From the NCBI RefSeq assembly GCF_000691225.1, contig NZ_JMSZ01000032.1, positions 558,001 through 622,000 of the forward strand: 64,000 nt of DNA, in the 5' to 3' direction. Numbering within the stretch: the first letter of the stretch is position 1; the number at the start of each line of letters is the position of its first letter. The notes under the pieces are model-generated. The model saw nothing but the letters and a program-made list of their open reading frames with translations, did no database searches and was not told the DNA's origin. Source of the DNA: Nitrincola lacisaponensis (lineage in GTDB: Bacteria; Pseudomonadota; Gammaproteobacteria; Pseudomonadales; Balneatricaceae). The translations under genes and the position numbers were made by a program. This document shows positions 47,840 through 53,969 of the stretch, in pieces.

Positions 47840-48723
47840 CTGGCAATATCTCCCAGACCCACTTTGAACAGACGCATCATCAAAACAATAAAGCCGATAC
47901 AGAGCAGTAGCAGAATAAAGGCATAGGCTGCACCCTGATTCCAGTCACCACCCTCGAAAAACCAGTTGTAAATGATTTGTGTAAACCAGCGGCTGCCTGG
48001 TGATCCCAGCAGTGCCGGAACAGCATAGCTGCCAGCGGAGAGCATAAATACCATGATGCAGCCGGTGGCAATACCGGGTTTGGCATGCGGGATGATGATA
48101 CGATAATGCGTGCGTATCCAGCCGGAGCCAAGATTGCGCGCTGCTTTTATCTGATTGCTGTCGAGGCTTTCAATCGCGTTGTAGAGCGGGAAAATCATGA
48201 ACAGAATATAGGCATAGACCATCCCGACAATGACTCCGCCGTCACCTGACAGGAAGCGAATCGGACGATCAATAAAGCCCAGACTCAGCAGTAATGCATT
48301 CAGTGGCCCACGATAAGACAGAATGATAAACCAGGAAAATGTACGCAGTATCTCATTGATCCAGAAAGGAATGATGAGCAGCAGGACGCATAACGCCGCT
48401 TGTCGGGGGGTGGCAACCTTGGCCAGGTAATACGCCAGAGGATAGCACACCACCAGGGTGCACAGGGTGACCAGAACACTGGACCAGATCGTCTTGAAGA
48501 AAATGCTCTGATGAATCGCGTTATTGGCCAGTGTGGCATAGTTTCTGAGGGTGTACTGGTCCTCAGGACCGCCTATCTGGCTGGGCGGCAGATTGGGTCT
48601 CAGTGAATAGTCTATCATCAGAATCTGCGGCAGAATGACCAGCATGACCAGCCACAGGAACATGAGTAAAAAGATGCCCAGGGAAACCCAGGGACCAAAG
48701 CGTTCAGAGAGTTGTTTAAACAT
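47836..48723 (-). CDS. ABC transporter permease, PotB-like
   Basis: A 295-residue inner-membrane subunit with six hydrophobic segments and a periplasmic loop rich in Pro and Gln after the first helix (SLRPNLPPSQIGG). The EAA-loop equivalent is KAARNLGSGWIRTHYRIIIPHAKPGI. It resembles PotB, including the SPGSRWFTQIIYNWF segment. Its start overlaps the ATPase gene by 8 bases and its end overlaps the second permease by 4 bases. Confidence 0.9.
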   Translation of the reverse strand: MFKQLSERFGPWVSLGIFLLMFLWLVMLVILPQILMIDYSLRPNLPPSQIGGPEDQYTLRNYATLANNAIHQSIFFKTIWSSVLVTLCTLVVCYPLAYYLAKVATPRQAALCVLLLIIPFWINEILRTFSWFIILSYRGPLNALLLSLGFIDRPIRFLSGDGGVIVGMVYAYILFMIFPLYNAIESLDSNQIKAARNLGSGWIRTHYRIIIPHAKPGIATGCIMVFMLSAGSYAVPALLGSPGSRWFTQIIYNWFFEGGDWNQGAAYAFILLLLCIGFIVLMMRLFKVGLGDIAR

Positions 48724-49801
48724 CGCGCGCCCCTGACATGATCATGGCATCTTCGGCGGAAAAACCGAACATCACCTGGTTGCCGGTTGCCACATCACCC
48801 AGATTCATATCACTCAACAGCTGGATTCGCAGGCGACGCTGGCTGTTCAGAGGGGTTGCTTCCATCATTAGGTAAGCGCCCTCAAAGTTCAGTTCCTGGA
48901 TCTGTGCTGTAAAACAGTTTTCAGTCATTGATGTACGACGAGTGAGTAGCTCAGGACGAATAAACAGCAGTGCCGTATCGCCGGGGCTTAATGTATCCAG
49001 CGTCTGTCCGGTTAACTGGCCGAGATCGCCACAGTCCAGAGTGGCCTGGGCCCCCTCGACACGCACAACGCGGCCCTCGATACGGTTGTTTTCGCCAACA
49101 AAAGACGCTGCAAAAGGCGTCGCGGGAGCGCGGTAGAGCGTCATGGGATCGGCAACCTGTTGCAGCTTGCCTGCCGACATAACGGCCACTCGATCTGACA
49201 TGGTCAGGGCTTCACCCTGGTCGTGCGTAATGTAGATAAACGTGATACCGGTTTTACGCTGAATCTCCTTCAGCTCTGTGCGCATATGTTGGCGCAACTT
49301 CAGATCCAGTGCTGACAGCGGTTCATCCAGCAGCAGTACCCGTGGCTCAACCGCCAGCGCCCGTGCGATGGCGATACGTTGTTTTTGCCCACCCGAGAGG
49401 TCACTGATGCGTTTGTCCCGACACTCGGGCAGAGCAACCAGATTGAGCAGACGCTCAGAGACTTTACGACGTTCGGCTTTGCGGACACCACGAACCTCAA
49501 GACCAAACTCGATGTTCTCTGCGACTGTCATTAGCGGAAAGAGTGCTAAATTCTGAAAGATCATTGAGGTTGGCCGCTTGTTGGCAGGGACCCTGCGCAT
49601 GTCCTGACCGCCGATGCGGACTGTTCCCTCAGTGGGATCAAGGAAGCCGCTGATAATATTCAGCAGGGTGGTTTTGCCACAGCCGGAAGGACCCAGAAAA
49701 CTGAAAAACTCGCCCGATTCGATTTTCAAATCGGTTTGTTGAACGGCAACAAAGTTGTCGAATTGCATCATGACATGATCAAGATGAACACTACTATCCA
49801 T
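48716..49801 (-). CDS. ABC transporter ATP-binding protein, PotA-like
   Basis: A 361-residue ATPase of the importer. It has Walker A LGPSGCGKTTLLNIISGF, the Q-loop (SMIFQNLALFPLMTVAEN), the signature LSGGQKQRIAIARAL and Walker B VLLLDEPLSALDLKLRQ, then H-switch YITHDQGEALTMSD. The C-terminal TOBE-type domain (residues about 240-361) often senses substrate or regulators. It follows the binding-protein gene by 70 bases that contain a strong hairpin. Confidence 0.93.
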   Translation of the reverse strand: MDSSVHLDHVMMQFDNFVAVQQTDLKIESGEFFSFLGPSGCGKTTLLNIISGFLDPTEGTVRIGGQDMRRVPANKRPTSMIFQNLALFPLMTVAENIEFGLEVRGVRKAERRKVSERLLNLVALPECRDKRISDLSGGQKQRIAIARALAVEPRVLLLDEPLSALDLKLRQHMRTELKEIQRKTGITFIYITHDQGEALTMSDRVAVMSAGKLQQVADPMTLYRAPATPFAASFVGENNRIEGRVVRVEGAQATLDCGDLGQLTGQTLDTLSPGDTALLFIRPELLTRRTSMTENCFTAQIQELNFEGAYLMMEATPLNSQRRLRIQLLSDMNLGDVATGNQVMFGFSAEDAMIMSGARDV

Positions 49802-49825
49802 AACGTCTCACATAGCATCGGTGAA

Positions 49826-49851
49826 GCATGGCCCTGGTATCAGGGCCATGC
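49826..49851. repeat. Perfect hairpin between the binding-protein and ATPase genes
   Basis: GCATGGCCCTG (49826-49836), loop GTAT, CAGGGCCATGC (49841-49851): eleven perfect pairs. No T-run follows on the transcribed strand. In ABC operons such stems protect the 3' end of the binding-protein message or reduce downstream transcription, giving excess binding protein. Confidence 0.75.
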
Positions 49852-49871
49852 GAAGAGAGTTTCAATACAAA

Positions 49872-50984
49872 TCAGGCAGACAGGTAGCGGTCCTGATATT
49901 CGTTGCGCAGAGCGACATACCAGGGTTCCTGAATCGGCCACCACCACAGATTCTTCAGATCCTCTTCAGTGTAAGAATCAATGAAGAACTGCTTGGTTTC
50001 TTCCGGCAGCAGGTCGGCAGCGCCTTTGGATGTGGAGTTGTAACCGGTTGCTTTGACGAACATGGCACCGGCTTCAGGGGTGTAATACCAGTTGATAAAC
50101 TCGTACACCGCATCAACATTATTAGCATTTTTCGGGATAACAAAGCCTTCCATCCAGGCCATGGCACCCTCTTTGGGGGCCGCATAGGCCATAGGCTCAC
50201 CTTCTTTAATCAGGTTGAAAGCCGTGCTGTCCCAGGTTTGTCCGATGATCGCGCCATTTGCCAGGAAGGCGCCCTGAGCTTCATTTTCAGTCGACCAGAA
50301 CTGTGCAATCATATGCTTGTGCTCGGTGGCTACTTTCAGAATGACATCAAAGTTGGCACGCATGGCCTGCTCATTCTTGTAGGAGTCCAGTAGCGGGAAG
50401 GGCAGTTTGCCAGCTTTTTCGAGCCACAGACCAATACCCACCAAAGCTGAATGGCCGCGAACGGTGACGCCATCCGCATGCTCTGGAAGCCACAGATCAC
50501 CATAACTGAGGTTGCTGCGGTCCACTTTGGCCAGCTCTTTGTTGTAGCAGATGGCTTCAGTACCCCAGTCGGAGGGGGCAAAGTAGCGTTTGCCATCTAC
50601 AATACCGCCAACTTCAGAACCTTCAATAGCACTTTCCAGTGCGCCATCCCAGTTGATACGACTGGTATCCAGCGGCTGCACCAGGTCAAACTCAACATAT
50701 CCCGGTACACGGTCAGCGGTTGGCATAATGATATCGAAGCCACTGCCATCGGTCGCACGCAGAGAGTTCATCAACTCATCATTGGTACCGTACGGGGTGA
50801 AGGTGGCATTAATACCGGTTTTGGCTTTGAAGTCTGCCAGCATTTCATCCGTGATATAGCCTGCCCAGGCATAAATCCGGAGTTCACGGCTGGAGGCCAG
50901 CGTACTGTTAATGAAAAATGGACTGACGGCAAGTGTTCCAGCCGCAGCGGCTCCTTTCAAAAATTGGCGACGTGAGACGGTCAT
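49872..50984 (-). CDS. Tat-exported PotD-like periplasmic solute-binding protein
   Basis: A 370-residue binding protein of the PotD/PotF type. The leader has a twin-arginine motif, SRRQFLKGAAAAG, which is unusual for PotD (Sec-exported in E. coli). The mature part shows LRIYAWAGYITDEMLADFKAKTG, FDIIMPTADRVPGYV, SDWGTEAICYNKE and EGFVIPKNANNVDAVYEFINWYY. It is first of the operon ending in ugpQ, which suggests the ligand is a glycerophosphodiester or a phospholipid headgroup amine and not necessarily spermidine. Confidence 0.9.
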   Translation of the reverse strand: MTVSRRQFLKGAAAAGTLAVSPFFINSTLASSRELRIYAWAGYITDEMLADFKAKTGINATFTPYGTNDELMNSLRATDGSGFDIIMPTADRVPGYVEFDLVQPLDTSRINWDGALESAIEGSEVGGIVDGKRYFAPSDWGTEAICYNKELAKVDRSNLSYGDLWLPEHADGVTVRGHSALVGIGLWLEKAGKLPFPLLDSYKNEQAMRANFDVILKVATEHKHMIAQFWSTENEAQGAFLANGAIIGQTWDSTAFNLIKEGEPMAYAAPKEGAMAWMEGFVIPKNANNVDAVYEFINWYYTPEAGAMFVKATGYNSTSKGAADLLPEETKQFFIDSYTEEDLKNLWWWPIQEPWYVALRNEYQDRYLSA

Positions 50985-51064
50985 GGCGTATTCCTGATGT
51001 TAGTTAAATTGGATGTTCATCAAGGGTAGACCATATTCCACTAAAGTGAAATATTTATGAAATT

Positions 51065-51089
51065 ACGAAAATAAACGAAAAATAAACGC
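51065..51089 (-). promoter_or_regulatory. Direct repeats upstream of the PotD-like gene, resembling those before glpD
   Basis: On the minus strand two copies of CGTTTATTTT(T), 11 and 10 bases apart, are followed by CGT, 80-105 bases upstream of the ATG. Their form (GTTTnTTTTT in 10-11-base steps, same orientation to transcription) matches the array in front of glpD. A promoter between the repeats and the gene is not obvious to me. Confidence 0.45.
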
Positions 51090-51102
51090 TCAACAAGAAC
51101 TT

Positions 51103-52422
51103 TTAAGCAAGTTGACGAAACTGTCGCCAAAGCAAGTAGATTGCAAACGCGGACAGGCAAATATTGGATAAAGGGACAGCCAGCCAGACACCAGACTGCC
51201 CCAAAAGGGTTGGAAGAACCGCCAGAAAGGGAAGCTGTATCAGAAGATTGCCCATACTGACCAGGGTTGCAGGACGCCCCTTGCCCAGTGCCTGAAACCA
51301 ACAGGAAACCAGCACCAGAAAGCCATCCAGAAACAATGCAAACAGATGCAGACGGATTGCCCAGCGTGTAATCTCAAGCAGTTCACTATCCTGCTGATTG
51401 AAAATGCCCGCAAAAAAGCCGGGCCAGATAAGCAGAGACACTGTAAACAGCAGGCCGCCACCCACGCCAATCTTGATCGCCAGATAAAAGGTCGCTTTGA
51501 CCTGGCGAATCTTGCCTGCACCATAGTAGTAACTCACCAATGGCTGCATACCTCCCGCAATGCCTTCGGCAGTCAGGTAGTAAAACGCCATCAGATAGCC
51601 TGCTATGCTGTAGGCTGCCACTTCAAGACTGCTGCCATAACGAATCAACAGTATATTGTGCAGCACGACAGAAAAGCTGATGTACAGATACATCACCATA
51701 CTGGAAAACCCGGTGCTGGTGACGCGATGGAGGGTGAACAGGCGCGGACGGAAATCTGTCAGCTTAAGCTTGTGTGGTTGCTTCTGTCGCAGCAATACAA
51801 ATATACATATTCCGATCGACAGGCTTTCGCCGAGCAGTGTTGCCACTGCGGCTCCCATCAATCCCCAGCCCAGCCAGGCGATAAACAGAGCATCCAGGAG
51901 AATGTTGCTGCAGGCACCGACCAGAATAGCCAGCGTGGCCAGCCTTGGCGCTCCTATATTGCGCACCAGAAAAGGGAAAATAATACTGGCCAGGACAACC
52001 GGAGCTGCCAGTGTCATCCAGATCAGGTAGTCCTGGCTATGGCCCGCTGCGGCACCGCTGGCACCCTGGAATAGCAGGAAGTTTTCGATTTGGTAAAACA
52101 GTAGCCAGCCAATCGGGAGGCCAAACAGTACAGGCAAGATAATGCCCATACCCAGGAAGGCCCTGGCAGTGTCAGGCTCCTTTGCACCCAGAGAAAGCGA
52201 CGCCTGTGCGCCACAGCCTATGCCGATCATCATGCCGACAGCCAACAATACGCCGATTAATGGCCAGGCCAGATTGATACCGGCAAGTCCATCAGCACCG
52301 ATGTAGTGGCCAATAAAGATGCCATCAATTATCTGATAGGTACCACTGACCAGCAATGCCGCCAGAGAGGGGAGGGTGTAATGCCAAAAGGCTTTATGGA
52401 GAGGTGCCTGGTCCAACAACAT
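51103..52422 (-). CDS. MATE-family efflux transporter
   Basis: A 439-residue inner-membrane protein with about twelve hydrophobic segments in two similar halves. It has family-typical stretches such as GTYQIIDGIFIGHYIGADGLAGINLAWP and AEGIAGGMQPLVSYYYGAG. Most like the MepA/DinF-type branch of multidrug and toxin exporters, driven by sodium or protons. It lies upstream of the ABC operon in the same direction, 118 bases away, probably a separate unit. The substrate is unknown. Confidence 0.9.
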   Translation of the reverse strand: MLLDQAPLHKAFWHYTLPSLAALLVSGTYQIIDGIFIGHYIGADGLAGINLAWPLIGVLLAVGMMIGIGCGAQASLSLGAKEPDTARAFLGMGIILPVLFGLPIGWLLFYQIENFLLFQGASGAAAGHSQDYLIWMTLAAPVVLASIIFPFLVRNIGAPRLATLAILVGACSNILLDALFIAWLGWGLMGAAVATLLGESLSIGICIFVLLRQKQPHKLKLTDFRPRLFTLHRVTSTGFSSMVMYLYISFSVVLHNILLIRYGSSLEVAAYSIAGYLMAFYYLTAEGIAGGMQPLVSYYYGAGKIRQVKATFYLAIKIGVGGGLLFTVSLLIWPGFFAGIFNQQDSELLEITRWAIRLHLFALFLDGFLVLVSCWFQALGKGRPATLVSMGNLLIQLPFLAVLPTLLGQSGVWLAVPLSNICLSAFAIYLLWRQFRQLA

Positions 52423-52502
52423 ACTATCGACTGCATCCGTTCATAGAGCGGCTGTTTTACCACTTTACAGATCCGGTCTAAAAGTAATATATCCTGGATA
52501 TA

Positions 52503-52533
52503 AAAAAGGCGCCTTGTGTAATCACAAAGCGCC
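52503..52533 (-). terminator. Terminator of the phasin genes
   Basis: On the minus strand GGCGCTTTGTG pairs with CACAAGGCGCC (one G-U pair, ATTA loop), followed by TTTTTT. It begins 24 bases after the stop of the second phasin gene and separates it from the MATE gene. Confidence 0.87.
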
Positions 52534-52556
52534 CTGGATGAAGCGAGGCCGGGTTA

Positions 52557-53255
52557 TTACTCTTTGCTGGCAGCAGGCTTGCTTGCAGTAGCGGCCGGTG
52601 CTGGTGCAGCTGGTTTTGCAGCGGCAGCAGGTTTGGCTGCAGGTGCCGCCGCTTTACGAGCGGTAGCAGGCTTTGCTGCAGGCTTGGCAGCAGCGGGAGC
52701 TGGCTTGGCAGCAGCCGGTTTTGCCGCGGCTTTAGGCTTGTCTTTGGTGCCTGGCATCAGCTTGGACAGATCGAACTTGCTCAAATCGAAGGACTTGAAC
52801 TCGTTCATAAAGGGCACATCACCCAGTTCAGACAGACTTTTTTCGACGATATCGCTCAGCTTGTCTTTGGCATCAGTCATGGCAGCCAGTTCTTTCTCTG
52901 CCACATCGGTAAACTTGGCGTCCAGCGTCTTCAGAAACTCAACCTGCAGTTTGATCGCTTCTTTCGGATCTTTGGCATCCACCAGTGACTTGAACTGAGA
53001 CAGGCTGGCGTTGACAAAATCTGTCACATATTCAGCCTGAAGTGCCATCAGCTTCTCGGCCGTTTTGCGATTAATTTCAGCCATTTCCAAAGCGGGAGAA
53101 AACTTCTCTTTAACCGGTTCGAACTGCTCTTCAGCTTGTTTCATCAGGCTTTCAGACATTTCTTTTACCGGTTTCATCGCTTCGTTGAAGCTGTCAGTTA
53201 CTGGTTTCATCGCTTCTTCAAAGCTTTTTTTCAGGTCTTTCATCGGGTCTGTCAT
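52557..53255 (-). CDS. Phasin with a Lys-Pro-Ala-rich C-terminal tail
   Basis: Polyhydroxyalkanoate granule-associated protein, 232 residues. The N-terminal half is helical and amphipathic with two SFxEAMKPV repeats, then the phasin core ALEMAEINRKTAEKLMALQ. The last 60 or so residues are a low-complexity AAKPAAAK-type tail, as in Pseudomonas PhaF, whose tail binds DNA and links granules to the nucleoid. I start at the ATG at 53255 with AGGA 8 bases upstream. The core is a close paralogue of the next gene. A TGC-rich 16-base motif sits 30 bases upstream. Confidence 0.87.
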   Translation of the reverse strand: MTDPMKDLKKSFEEAMKPVTDSFNEAMKPVKEMSESLMKQAEEQFEPVKEKFSPALEMAEINRKTAEKLMALQAEYVTDFVNASLSQFKSLVDAKDPKEAIKLQVEFLKTLDAKFTDVAEKELAAMTDAKDKLSDIVEKSLSELGDVPFMNEFKSFDLSKFDLSKLMPGTKDKPKAAAKPAAAKPAPAAAKPAAKPATARKAAAPAAKPAAAAKPAAPAPAATASKPAASKE

Positions 53256-53284
53256 GGTGTGATCCTCAAAACTATCCATTAAAA

Positions 53285-53300
53285 TTGTGCAGTGCAGCAT
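53285..53300. promoter_or_regulatory. TGC-rich motif upstream of the long phasin
   Basis: TTGTGCAGTGCAGCAT, ending 30 bases before the start codon at 53255. Agrees at 14 of 16 positions with the copy before the short phasin. TGC-rich sites of this kind are reported for PhaR-type regulators of PHA genes. Confidence 0.55.
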
Positions 53301-53340
53301 GGTGACTTTCTACAACAACGTAGAGCAGAAGTCAAATTTA

Positions 53341-53356
53341 GTGCTGCGCTGCACAA
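53341..53356. promoter_or_regulatory. Inverted third copy of the TGC-rich phasin motif
   Basis: GTGCTGCGCTGCACAA is the reverse complement of TTGTGCAGCGCAGCAC, a variant of the same motif, lying between the two phasin genes about 41 bases from the copy at 53285. Confidence 0.5.
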
Positions 53357-53364
53357 GGGCAGGT

Positions 53365-53727
53365 TCACTTTTTGGCGAATCCTTGCATCACTTTCTGTAC
53401 TTCAGCCAGGTAATCCTTATCACCCAGCTCTTCCAGGGTTTTTTCCATCAACAGCGTCAACTGTGCTTTAGCTTCGCTCAGCGCTGAAATTTCCTGTTGA
53501 GCAATATCTGAAGCCTTGGCTTCAATTTCTTTCATATAGCGAATCTGTGCTTCGATCGCGGCTTTTGGATCTTTAACTTCGGTCAGGGCCTTCATCTGTG
53601 ACAGACTGGAGCTGACAAAATCACTGACATACTGAGACTGCAAGCTGATCAGTTTTTCAGCGGTTTTCTTGTTGATCTCAGCCATATCCATCATTGGCTT
53701 CATTGAGTCTTTCATCTGATCGTACAT
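53365..53727 (-). CDS. Short phasin
   Basis: A 120-residue phasin core: AEINKKTAEKLISLQSQYVSDFVSSSLSQ, followed by KDPKAAIEAQIRYMKEIEAKASDIAQQEISALSEAK. It closely matches residues 50-160 or so of the downstream phasin, so the pair is a tandem duplication in which only one copy has a C-terminal tail. The start is probably the ATG at 53727, with AGAGG 8-9 bases upstream; an ATG at 53733 and a GTG at 53736 are also in frame. No PHA synthase or depolymerase gene is in the window. Confidence 0.85.
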   Translation of the reverse strand: MYDQMKDSMKPMMDMAEINKKTAEKLISLQSQYVSDFVSSSLSQMKALTEVKDPKAAIEAQIRYMKEIEAKASDIAQQEISALSEAKAQLTLLMEKTLEELGDKDYLAEVQKVMQGFAKK

Positions 53728-53751
53728 GGGCATCACCTCTGGAGTTCATTA

Positions 53752-53767
53752 TTGTGCGTTGCAGCAT
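53752..53767. promoter_or_regulatory. TGC-rich motif upstream of the short phasin
   Basis: TTGTGCGTTGCAGCAT, ending 25 bases upstream of the start at 53727, almost the same distance as the copy before the long phasin. That equal placement supports a functional operator. Confidence 0.55.
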
Positions 53768-53969
53768 AAAAGGCTAATGTAGTTAGGCCTTTCCCGTATG
53801 TCAATGCTTTTAGATGCAGTGGAATCCCTCTCCACTCAACACATATTAGGCGCTTCAGGATTGTCACCTGCAGACAGAGCATTTCAGCGGCTGAAAAGGT
53901 ACAATCCCTGAAGAAGTTAGCATACACCAGCTGCCTAAAAAATGATCAGTGTCAGGGTTATTATCAACT

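Noticed and set aside
52557-52760. Alanine/lysine/proline repeats as a sequencing or assembly artefact
   Set aside because: The reading frame is kept throughout, codons vary between repeats, and such tails are known in PhaF-like phasins.
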